From Clostridiales bacterium (lineage in GTDB: Bacteria > Bacillota > Clostridia > Oscillospirales > Ruminococcaceae): a stretch of 64,000 bases of DNA. This document shows, in pieces, positions 56,991 through 64,000 of the stretch (positions are counted from its first letter, which is position 1; each line of letters starts with the position of its first letter). Both the position numbers and the translations under genes were made by a program. Where the stretch lies: positions 1 through 64,000 of the forward strand of contig QAMM01000009.1 of the NCBI GenBank assembly GCA_003150405.1, given 5' to 3'. The notes beneath the pieces were generated by a model. That model ran no database searches and was not told the origin of the DNA. It was given only the letters and a program-made list of their open reading frames with translations.

Positions 56991-58019
56991 TCAACTGTCC
57001 GTCAAAGCAGCGGCATCTATGGGCAGAGAAGCCACTGCATTCAGCTCAAATCCTGCTGTATGGCCCGCTAAAAATTCGTAATATCCCTGCGAAGCGATCA
57101 TGGCGGCATTGTCGCCGCACAGCGCAAGCGGCGGTACATAAAGGGTGTAGCCGCGCTCCCTGCAATCCTGTTCTACCCGGGTGCGCAGACCGGAGTTTGC
57201 CGAAACCCCGCCGGCCAGCACGATGGTCTTGTAACCGTACTCCTCCGCCGCACGCATAAGCCGCGGAGAAAGGATGCCGCAGACCGTTTGCTGAAACGAG
57301 GCGGCAAGGTCGTTCACCGAAAGCTCCTGCCCTTTCTGGGAGGCATTGTGAACCAGGTTGACCACCGCAGTTTTCAGGCCGGAGAAACTGAAGTCGTACG
57401 GGCAGCCGTCCACCACCGGACGCGGCAGCTTGTACGCCGCCGGATTTCCCTTTGCCGCGGCCCTATCCATATACACCCCGCCGGGATAAGGAAAGCCCAG
57501 GGTACGGGCCGCTTTGTCATACGCTTCACCGACTGCGTCATCATGGGTTCGGCCGATGACGTGAAAGCGGGTATAATCCTGCACCTCGATGATATGGCTG
57601 TGCCCGCCCGAGACAACCAGGCAGAGAAACGGTGGTTTCAAGTCTGGATGCGCCAGATAATTCGCCGCAATATGCCCACGAATATGATGCACCGGGACAA
57701 GCAGTTTATGCGTGGCCGCCGCAAGGCCCTTGGCAAAATTGACTCCGACAAGCAGCGCGCCGATAAGCCCTGGCGCATAGGTAACGGCAACCGCATCTAG
57801 TTCCGGCAGGGTGAGCTTTGCCTGTTTCAGCGCCTCATTCACCACGCCGACAATATCCTCGCAATGGCGGCGGGAGGCAATCTCCGGCACAACGCCGCCG
57901 TATTTTTTGTGTTCTTCCACCTGCGACGCCACGACCGAGGACAGGATGGTGCGTCCATCCGCCACAACCGAAGCGGCGGTTTCATCGCAGGAGGATTCAA
58001 TCCCCAGTATTTTTATCAT
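56991..58019 (-). CDS. tsaD: tRNA threonylcarbamoyladenosine transferase TsaD
   Basis: About 342 residues, ASKHA fold. N-terminal LGIESSCDETAASVV, metal site HHIRGHIAANYL, ATP loop CLVVSGGHSHI and VVLAGGVSANSGLR. With TsaB/C/E it forms t6A37 on tRNAs that read ANN codons. Start at 58019 (MIKILGIESSC) overlaps rimI by 4 bp. tsaB and tsaE, often next to it, are not adjacent here. Confidence 0.97.
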   Translation of the reverse strand: MIKILGIESSCDETAASVVADGRTILSSVVASQVEEHKKYGGVVPEIASRRHCEDIVGVVNEALKQAKLTLPELDAVAVTYAPGLIGALLVGVNFAKGLAAATHKLLVPVHHIRGHIAANYLAHPDLKPPFLCLVVSGGHSHIIEVQDYTRFHVIGRTHDDAVGEAYDKAARTLGFPYPGGVYMDRAAAKGNPAAYKLPRPVVDGCPYDFSFSGLKTAVVNLVHNASQKGQELSVNDLAASFQQTVCGILSPRLMRAAEEYGYKTIVLAGGVSANSGLRTRVEQDCRERGYTLYVPPLALCGDNAAMIASQGYYEFLAGHTAGFELNAVASLPIDAAALTDS

Positions 58020-58462
58020 AAACCGCTCAGCTCCTTTTTCAGTATCAAAGCGTCCTCCACCGGATTCCGGTAGAAGTGCTTCCGCAGGCCAACCTGTGCA
58101 AACCCGCATTTGCGGTAAAGAGATACAGCCACCTCATTGCCCCGCCGCACCTCCAGCGTAATTTCCAGCGCGCCCATGCCCTCGGCATAACCGATAAGCC
58201 ACTGCAAAAGGGCAAGACCAATTCCCTGCCTGCGCCGCTGAGGTGCGACGCAGAAAGTGTTGATATGTACGTTTTCCAGCACATGATGCGCATTCAAATA
58301 CCCGGCAACCCCGTCCTGCTCCGCCACCAGTGTAATACCGTAAGGATTGTTCAGCTCTTCGGCAAACGCCTTCTCGCTCCAGGGATCGCTGAACGCGCTC
58401 TGTTCCAGCGAAACAAGCACTGGGATATCCTCCGGCTGCATAGGGCGTATCAAGACCGGCAT
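58016..58462 (-). CDS. rimI: ribosomal protein S18-alanine N-acetyltransferase
   Basis: 148 residues, GNAT fold. RimI features: FSDPWSEKAFAEEL near the start, acetyl-CoA loop APQRRRQGIGLALLQWL and LYRKCGFAQVGLRKHFY at the end. It acetylates the N-terminus of S18. Placed directly before tsaD, with overlap, a frequent neighbourhood. Overlaps the phosphatase gene by 13 bp. Confidence 0.95.
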   Translation of the reverse strand: MPVLIRPMQPEDIPVLVSLEQSAFSDPWSEKAFAEELNNPYGITLVAEQDGVAGYLNAHHVLENVHINTFCVAPQRRRQGIGLALLQWLIGYAEGMGALEITLEVRRGNEVAVSLYRKCGFAQVGLRKHFYRNPVEDALILKKELSGL

Positions 58463-58902
58463 AACGGGTGCTCCTCAAAATAACGACTAAACCAATCCTT
58501 TATCTGTGCAAAACAGGCACGGTAGACCTCCATATCTCCGCCGAAGGGATCCGGCACCTGCATAACCGTAATTTTTTCCGCCGCATCCGACACGGCCGAG
58601 GCAAGCAGCCGCCGCTGATCCTCCGACATGACAAAAATGTGTTCCGCCGCAGCAACATCCTCTAGAGTAATGCGTTTGGACTGGTGCCCGGACAGGTCAA
58701 GGCCGTTTTCTTTTGCCGCCGCAATGGCATTTTCCGCCGCAGGCTGGTGATCAAAAGCCGCCACTCCTGCGCTGTGGGCAAAATACTGCCCATCAAGGCC
58801 CTGTTCCTGCAAAATATGGTTCAAAATGGCAGCCGCCATCGGGCTGCGGCAGGTGTTGCCGGTACAGACCACCAGCAGTTGTTTTCGCATTTCGTTTTCC
58901 AT
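58450..58902 (-). CDS. low-molecular-weight protein arginine phosphatase (YwlE type)
   Basis: About 150 residues. Active-site loop LVVCTGNTCRSPMAAAIL; the Thr within CTGNTCRSP is the residue that favours phospho-arginine over phospho-tyrosine in YwlE. The general acid Asp is in VPDPFGGDMEVY. It reverses McsB arginine phosphorylation in Firmicutes. Start at 58902 behind GAAAGGA. No mcsB in this window. Arginine specificity is inferred from one residue. Confidence 0.88.
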   Translation of the reverse strand: MENEMRKQLLVVCTGNTCRSPMAAAILNHILQEQGLDGQYFAHSAGVAAFDHQPAAENAIAAAKENGLDLSGHQSKRITLEDVAAAEHIFVMSEDQRRLLASAVSDAAEKITVMQVPDPFGGDMEVYRACFAQIKDWFSRYFEEHPLCRS

Positions 58903-59034
58903 AAAAGAATCCTTTCTTAGTAAAAAATCCACCTGCTGGAGCCGTAAAACAACACACCGGTTCCGGCTGAGAAAACCTGTCGGAACCAGCAGATCTCCGG
59001 CAATTCAACAAACGGTTTCGCCGGAAGGCATACT

Positions 59035-61599
59035 CTATTCTTTGGCGTCGTACCAGGTTTTGCCCTGTGAAACATCTACCAGCAGCTTGACGTTCAAATC
59101 CGCCGCGTGCTCCATCTCGTCGCACAGGTACCCGCCGGCACGCTCTGCATCCCGCTCGGCGACCTCGAGGATGAGCTCGTCGTGCACCTGCAAAATCAGC
59201 CGGCCGTCTACCCCCTCTTTTTTCAGGCGGTCATAAACCCTGATCATGGCAATTTTGATAATATCCGCCGCCGTTCCCTGAATGGGTGCGTTCATGGCGG
59301 CGCGCTCCCCAAAATTGCGGATGTTTTTGTTGTGGGATTTAAGCTCGTCCAAAATCCGGCGGCGGCCGAACATGGTGGTGACATATCCTTTTTCTTTGGA
59401 AGCCTCCACCGTCTGTTTCATAAAGCGGGCGACGCCGTCGTAGGTTGCCAGGTATTCATTGATGTAATCCGACGCCTGTGCCACCGTCACACCGATATCC
59501 TGCGAAAGCGAGAATGCCCCGATGCCGTAGACAATGCCAAAGTTAATGGCTTTGGCGCGGGTGCGCATCTCATGGGTGACAAGCTCCAGCGGAACGCCGA
59601 ACACCTCCGACGCAGTGATGGCATGGATATCCGCACCCTCGTTAAACGCTTGAAGCATCCGCTTATCATCCGCAAGATGAGCGAGGATGCGCAGCTCTAT
59701 CTGGGAATAATCGGCGTCCACCAGGACATAACCCTCCCTGGCGACGAAAAACCGCCGCATCTGACGGCCCAGCTCGGTGCGCGCCGGAATGTTCTGCATA
59801 TTCGGCTCGGTAGAACTGATGCGCCCGGTGCGGGTTTCGGTCTGCTTGAAGGTGGAATGCACCCGCCCGCCCGCGTCCACTACCTTGAGCAGGCCGACCA
59901 CATAGGTAGAATACAGCTTGGTGAGCTTGCGGTATTCGAGCAGGGTTGGGATGATGGCATGCTCCCCGCGGATAGCCTCCAGCGCATCCACATTGGTGGA
60001 ATAGCCGCTCTTAGTTTTCTTTTTGGGAGTCAGCCCCATCTTTTCAAACAGGATGACGTTGAGCTCCTTGGTGGAGTTGGGGTTGAACTCCTCCCCCGCC
60101 AGCTCAAACATTTGGCGTTTGAGCACCTCAATCTGTTCGGACAGCGCCGCGCCAAACTCCTGAATCCCCTGGATGTTGACGGCAAAGCCCTCGTACTCCA
60201 TTGAGGCAAGCACTAGTGCCAACGGCATTTCAATGGTTTCAAACAGCGAAAGCATCTCCTGCGCGGAAAGCTCCTCCTTCAGCTTGGCGCTGAGTTCCGG
60301 CAGCACCGCTGCGGCAAGGTAGGGTTCCTCCAGCGAAGGGAGAACAATTTCATAATGGCGCGCAAGGGAAACCGGGTCATAGCTGCGGCCGCCCGCATCC
60401 AGCAGATAGGCGGCGAGCATGCCGTCAAACACCACATTTTCCAGTACAACCCCTTGCTCCATGCAGCGGCGGTAAAGCGGTTTGACATCAAAGGTGCGTT
60501 TGGGCAGCGGAGATTTGCAGACCAGCTCAAAAAACGCCCGCTCTGCACCGAAGCGGAAGTCGTAGAGCGTTTCACCCACCGGAATTTGCAGGACATTGAT
60601 ACCTCCGTTTTCAACCGCCGCGTAAAAATCAAGCACCTGCTCCTGTTGAAGCGCTGCACGCACCGCTTCATAATCCGGCTCCGAAACCACCTTGCTGGGC
60701 GCATCGGATTCCAGAATAATTTGGGGTTTGGGCGAATCTTCTGTGTTCAAATGCAGTCTGGTAATATAGGAATACATCTCAAAGCGATTCAAAAGCTCGA
60801 CGAGCACCGCGTCCTCCCGCTTTCGCGGAAGATAATGTGAAAGCTCTGTATCAATCAGCGCCTCTTTACAAATCGTCGCAAGTTCTTTGCTCATAAAGGC
60901 GGATTCCTTTCCGTCGGCGAGCAGTTTTTTAATTCGCGGCGTTGCTTCAATGGCGTCAACATCGGCGTAAATGGTTTCAATCGACCCATATTTCTGGATG
61001 AGGGAAAACGCCGTTTTCTCCCCAATCCCCTTAACACCGGGGATATTGTCGGAGGAATCGCCCATCAACGCCTTGACGTCGACAAGCTGTTCCGGTTCAA
61101 TGCCGTACTCATCAAAATATTTCTGCGGAGTGTAAAGAATGGCCTCCCTCGTTGTGGCAAGACGCACCTGCACTTCATCGGTAATAAGCTGAAGGCAGTC
61201 CCGATCCCCGGTGGCAACAACGCACTGATTGCCGGATTTGACACAGAGATCCGCAAGGGTGCCGACAATGTCATCCGCTTCGTAGCCTTCTTTTTCTACT
61301 ACCGCGTAGCCAAGCGCCCGGATCATTTTTTTGGCCACCGGCATCTGCATGAGCAACTCCTCCGGCGTACCCTTGCGGGTGCCCTTGTAAGCGTCGTACA
61401 TTTTGTGGCGGAAGGTCGGCGCGTGGACATCAAACGCCACAACGACCGCATCCGGCGAAAGTTCACTTTGCATCTTCATTAAAATATTGAGAAAGCCGAC
61501 CAGGGCGTTGGTAAAAAAGCCGTCTTTGGTCGTCAGCAGCTTGACCCCGTAAAAAGAGCGATTCAGGATGCTGTTGCCATCAATCGCGAGCAATTTCAT
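59035..61599 (-). CDS. polA: DNA polymerase I
   Basis: 854 residues. N-terminal 5'-3' exonuclease (VVAFDVHAPTFRHKMYDAYKGTRKG, ATGDRDCLQL, PGVKGIGEKTA), central 3'-5' exonuclease-like domain in which the first DxE motif is replaced (FYAAVENGG), and a complete polymerase domain with motif A DADYSQIELRIL, motif B RTRAKAINFGIVYGIGAF and motif C QVHDELILEV. Proofreading is therefore probably absent, as in Bacillus-type PolA. Fills gaps and removes primers. The 132 bp after its stop show a weak GGTTCCG hairpin only. Confidence 0.97.
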   Translation of the reverse strand: MKLLAIDGNSILNRSFYGVKLLTTKDGFFTNALVGFLNILMKMQSELSPDAVVVAFDVHAPTFRHKMYDAYKGTRKGTPEELLMQMPVAKKMIRALGYAVVEKEGYEADDIVGTLADLCVKSGNQCVVATGDRDCLQLITDEVQVRLATTREAILYTPQKYFDEYGIEPEQLVDVKALMGDSSDNIPGVKGIGEKTAFSLIQKYGSIETIYADVDAIEATPRIKKLLADGKESAFMSKELATICKEALIDTELSHYLPRKREDAVLVELLNRFEMYSYITRLHLNTEDSPKPQIILESDAPSKVVSEPDYEAVRAALQQEQVLDFYAAVENGGINVLQIPVGETLYDFRFGAERAFFELVCKSPLPKRTFDVKPLYRRCMEQGVVLENVVFDGMLAAYLLDAGGRSYDPVSLARHYEIVLPSLEEPYLAAAVLPELSAKLKEELSAQEMLSLFETIEMPLALVLASMEYEGFAVNIQGIQEFGAALSEQIEVLKRQMFELAGEEFNPNSTKELNVILFEKMGLTPKKKTKSGYSTNVDALEAIRGEHAIIPTLLEYRKLTKLYSTYVVGLLKVVDAGGRVHSTFKQTETRTGRISSTEPNMQNIPARTELGRQMRRFFVAREGYVLVDADYSQIELRILAHLADDKRMLQAFNEGADIHAITASEVFGVPLELVTHEMRTRAKAINFGIVYGIGAFSLSQDIGVTVAQASDYINEYLATYDGVARFMKQTVEASKEKGYVTTMFGRRRILDELKSHNKNIRNFGERAAMNAPIQGTAADIIKIAMIRVYDRLKKEGVDGRLILQVHDELILEVAERDAERAGGYLCDEMEHAADLNVKLLVDVSQGKTWYDAKE

Positions 61600-61685
61600 A
61601 GATGCACCTCATTTACAGTTTTCATCAATCTTATATTGACGAATTTCGGCCGATATATTACAATTTTATTCCGGATATGAATTAG

Positions 61686-61716
61686 GATACCATGAGCATA
61701 GCAGGCTCATGGTATC
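61686..61716. repeat. perfect hairpin in the polA leader
   Basis: GATACCATGAGC/GCTCATGGTATC, 12 bp, loop ATAGCAG, no T-run. Lies between polA and repeat copy 2; function unknown. Confidence 0.55.
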
Positions 61717-61829
61717 AGCCGGAAAATTTCGTATTTTTGCCCGCCGCAGGAACACCGGGCGCTGCAAAATTTACAACAAATTACATCTTACGGATTATTC
61801 TAGTGAACGGCGTTGCAAACGTCTGTAAC

Positions 61830-62220
61830 AACAAACCGCATAAACGGCAGGCCGCATTTTCCAAAGCCAGACCGTTGGTGAATTCATACCCCGCAGGATT
61901 TCCGCGCCGTTATCCGCACCTTGTATGAAGCGCGAATTGCCCAGCCGTGCGATGAACGGCGCATAAACGCCCACAGCCAAGCCATGCATTGCCGCAGTTC
62001 TGCAATGGAATAGCGTTCTCCCGAACCGGAGAAATAAAGTACGCACATCTCGCGGCAATCCCACACAGTTACCTGTACCGCTTATCATGCGCGTTTGGCC
62101 CGTGCGACCACCCACCGTGCAGTTATGATAACATTTCCGTGGGATACTGGAGTATTGCAAGGTTCTCTCACAGGGCTCGGAAATCTTCGATTTCTGCTCA
62201 GTCCGTGAGGTTATTATACC
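61830..62220 (-). repeat. modular dispersed repeat, copy 2 (order D-B-A-C)
   Basis: Blocks homologous to copy 1: D (62220-62162, promoter plus AAATC/GATTT hairpin and GAGAAC), B (62135-62049), A (62020-61950) and C (61904-61842). B precedes A here but follows it in copy 1. It encodes no credible protein; a frame reading HGLAVGVYAPFI crosses the A block, and its peptide parallels that of copy 1. Confidence 0.75.
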
Positions 62221-62241
62221 ATAACAGCCGGTTGGATTCAA
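62213..62241 (-). promoter_or_regulatory. sigma-A promoter at the head of repeat copy 2
   Basis: Minus strand TTGAAT (62241-62236), 17 bp, TATAAT (62218-62213). Divergent to dusB; may drive polA with a long leader or an RNA from the repeat. Confidence 0.7.
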
Positions 62242-62262
62242 CCAACCCCAAAAGGAGAAAAC

Positions 62263-63243
62263 GTGAATACCATACAAGTTGGCAATGTGACAGTGGAGCA
62301 GACAGCAAGCCTTGCGCCAATGGCCTCGGTGGCTGACCGCACCTTCCGCACCCTCTGCCGCAGCTACGGCGCGGCAATGGTCACCGGTGAAATGGCGAGC
62401 GCCAAAGGCATGATGTACTCAGACAAAAAAACAGCGGAGCTTCTGGAGGTCACCGAGGCCGAACGCCCGATGGCGGTGCAGCTTTTTGGAGACGATCCGC
62501 ATTTTATGGCGTTGGCGGCTGAAAAGGCCATGCGCTGGCAACCGGATTTCATTGACATCAACATGGGATGCCCGGTGCCAAAGGTGGTGGCCAATAACAG
62601 CGGGAGCGCACTGATGAAAAACCCGCGGCTTGCAGGACAGATTCTGCGGGCGGTGGCAAATGCTGTGGACATTCCGGTGACGGCAAAAATCCGCGCTGGG
62701 TGGGACAACACCTCCCTCAACGCGGTTGAGGTCGCCAAAATTCTGGAACAGAACGGCGCCGCGGCAATCGCCGTACACGGGCGCACCCGCCAGCAGATGT
62801 ACCATCCGCCGGTAAGCCTGGATATCATCCGGGCGGTCAAGCAGGCGGTTTCGGTACCGGTCATTGGCAATGGGGATATCGAAACCCCGGAGGACGCCAA
62901 ACGGATGTATGAACAGACTGGCTGCGACCTCGTCATGATCGGGCGCGGTTCCTACGGGCGGCCGTGGCTGTTTGCACAGGTGCGGGATTACCTGGCAACC
63001 GGGCATTACCAGCCCGATCCTCCCCTGCCGGAGCGGATGGAAATCATGAAGCGGCACATCACCCTGCTGTGCGAACACAAGGGGGAAAAAATGGGAATGC
63101 GGGAAGCGCGCAAGCATGCGGCATGGTACCTCAAGGGGCTGCACGGCGCGGCCTCCTTCCGCAAAGCCTGCGGAGAGCTCACCCTGCTTTCCGACGTGGA
63201 TGTACTGATTGAACAGGTCTTGAAGCAAAACAGCGGCATGTAA
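62263..63243 (+). CDS. dusB: tRNA-dihydrouridine synthase DusB
   Basis: 326 residues, FMN TIM barrel. Signature LAPMASVADRTFRTLCRSYGA, catalytic Cys in NMGCPVPKVVANNSGSAL, then VTAKIRAGW, AIAVHGRTRQQMY and VIGNGDI. It reduces specific uridines in tRNA. It starts at GTG behind AAAAGGAG. Complete, with its own terminator. Confidence 0.96.
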   Translation: MNTIQVGNVTVEQTASLAPMASVADRTFRTLCRSYGAAMVTGEMASAKGMMYSDKKTAELLEVTEAERPMAVQLFGDDPHFMALAAEKAMRWQPDFIDINMGCPVPKVVANNSGSALMKNPRLAGQILRAVANAVDIPVTAKIRAGWDNTSLNAVEVAKILEQNGAAAIAVHGRTRQQMYHPPVSLDIIRAVKQAVSVPVIGNGDIETPEDAKRMYEQTGCDLVMIGRGSYGRPWLFAQVRDYLATGHYQPDPPLPERMEIMKRHITLLCEHKGEKMGMREARKHAAWYLKGLHGAASFRKACGELTLLSDVDVLIEQVLKQNSGM

Positions 63244-63290
63244 GCAGCGCCCCGCCTCCTTCAAACGGACAGCGGGGCGCTGCCATTTTT
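63244..63290 (+). terminator. terminator of dusB
   Basis: GCAGCGCCCCGC/GCGGGGCGCTGC stem (63244-63255 with 63272-63283), 16-nt loop, then CATTTTT. Confidence 0.85.
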
Positions 63291-63535
63291 CAGCGAACCG
63301 ATCACCCCTAAACAAATGCATCAACTGGCAGAAGCAAGGGACAAACGGCGGTCATCTCTGAACCAAGAGAGGCTGACCGACGGTTCCCCGTTCAATTTTC
63401 CGGTAATCATTGACAATTCTATACGAGCCGCCAGTTTGTATGACAACCCTTTCAAGCCGTGTGGTAAAAAGCGCCATTCCGCTCCCAAGATGATTCAGGG
63501 GGAGTCGATTTCCCGCCCGGGGTTCGACACGCCCG
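63291..63535. other. intergenic region, possible 81-codon frame
   Basis: An open frame at 63316-63561 (ATG, no ribosome site) runs into the ilvD promoter; not accepted as a gene. Nothing else recognised. Confidence 0.4.
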
Positions 63536-63564
63536 TTGACAGAGCGCAGAAAACGACGTAAAAT
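63536..63564 (+). promoter_or_regulatory. sigma-A promoter of ilvD
   Basis: TTGACA (63536-63541), 17 bp, TAAAAT (63559-63564). Confidence 0.8.
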
Positions 63565-63615
63565 AAAGTTACTTTGACCTGTTAAAGTGAACAACAAACA
63601 AAGGTGGTATAAAAT

Positions 63616-64000
63616 ATGAAGAGTGACGCAGTGACAAAAGGGGTAAAAAGCGCAACTCACCGCGCTTTGTTCAACGCCCTCGGCATGACCCGTGAAGAGA
63701 TGGAACGGCCGCTCGTCGGCATTGTCAGTTCCTACAACGAAATTGTGCCGGGGCACATGAACATTGATAAAATTGTAGATGCAGTCAAAACCGGCGTTTC
63801 CATGGCGGGCGGCACCCCCATTGTCTTTCCGGCCATTGCGGTCTGTGACGGTATCGCAATGGGACACCAGGGGATGAAGTACTCCCTTGTCACCCGCGAC
63901 CTGATCGCTGATTCCACCGAGGCGATGGCAATGGCGCACGCGTTCGACGCGCTCGTCATGGTGCCAAACTGCGACAAAAACGTCCCCGGCCTGCTGATGG
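63616..64000 (+). CDS. ilvD: dihydroxy-acid dehydratase (5' part only)
   Basis: The first 128 codons, cut by the window edge. [53 protein letters not shown] and [13 protein letters not shown] match IlvD, including two of the iron-sulfur Cys ([13 protein letters not shown]). It catalyses the third common step of valine, leucine and isoleucine synthesis. AAAGGTGG precedes the ATG. The short leader shows no T-box. Confidence 0.95.
   Translation, partial: MKSDAVTKGVKSATHRALFNALGMTREEMERPLVGIVSSYNEIVPGHMNIDKIVDAVKTGVSMAGGTPIVFPAIAVCDGIAMGHQGMKYSLVTRDLIADSTEAMAMAHAFDALVMVPNCDKNVPGLLM

Noticed and set aside
61795..62277. A 160-codon minus-strand frame across repeat copy 2
   Set aside because: It spans the promoter and homologous blocks whose order differs in copy 1, has no ribosome site and no credible family.
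63316..63561. 81-codon frame before ilvD
   Set aside because: No ribosome site, overlaps the ilvD promoter, no recognised domain.

Overview
The window looks like chromosome of an anaerobic, endospore-forming member of the Firmicutes (class Clostridia, most plausibly the Oscillospiraceae/Ruminococcaceae side). The reasons are the spoIIAA-spoIIAB-sigF operon, a SigH-like sigma factor, rubrerythrin, a GTP-dependent PEP carboxykinase, a DUF1858 protein, a T-box before valS, an SRP RNA just before dnaX, and strong GGAGG ribosome sites with sigma-A promoters. The assignment is inference; no 16S gene is present.

Layout. (1) 1-4342: right end of an integrated element, probably a prophage, sitting at the 3' end of the tmRNA gene. 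It has a divergent Cro-like/repressor pair, an ImmA/IrrE-type metallopeptidase with an unusual C-terminal tail, a decayed YbjQ-like gene, an Ltp-type lipoprotein and a tyrosine integrase. This is the layout of a Gram-positive phage lysogeny module. (2) 4343-8335: ssrA, smpB, recR, ebfC, dnaX and the SRP RNA, all on the minus strand. (3) 8437-13055: a five-gene overlapping operon of sigma factor, six-TM membrane protein, ABC ATPase and two ABC permeases. (4) 13226-23243: spoIIA operon, folC, T-box-controlled valS, a YhfC-type membrane protease, rqcH and a Nif3-family gene. (5) 23206-32473: trmK, two tandem paralogous MFS transporters, small metal-binding proteins, SigH-like sigma, rubrerythrin, an HD protein, uvrC and HPr. 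(6) 32618-36276: the ylxM-ffh-rpsP-khpA-rimM-trmD operon. (7) 36342-46661: a broken acyltransferase, TPP riboswitch-thiT, an RNA methyltransferase, a fumarase alpha subunit without a neighbouring beta subunit, an amidohydrolase, a HAD-kinase fusion, a vitamin B6 uptake/kinase pair, an Imm5-like protein, a small basic protein and a decayed GNAT gene. (8) 46773-56834: central carbon and nucleotide genes (gapA, pyrG, eno, pckG) interspersed with an atypical histidine kinase-like protein, a PdaA-type deacetylase, a ferritin-like protein and a frameshifted P-loop kinase. (9) 56991-64000: tsaD-rimI-arginine phosphatase, polA, dusB and the start of ilvD.

The least explained signals are a modular dispersed repeat present three times in intergenic DNA (22170-22464, 41350-41535, 61830-62220) with its modules in different orders, two copies starting at a sigma-A promoter; the sigma/six-TM/ABC operon; and the accessory module next to ssrA. 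Most start sites were reassigned from the longest open frame using ribosome-binding sites and family N-termini.
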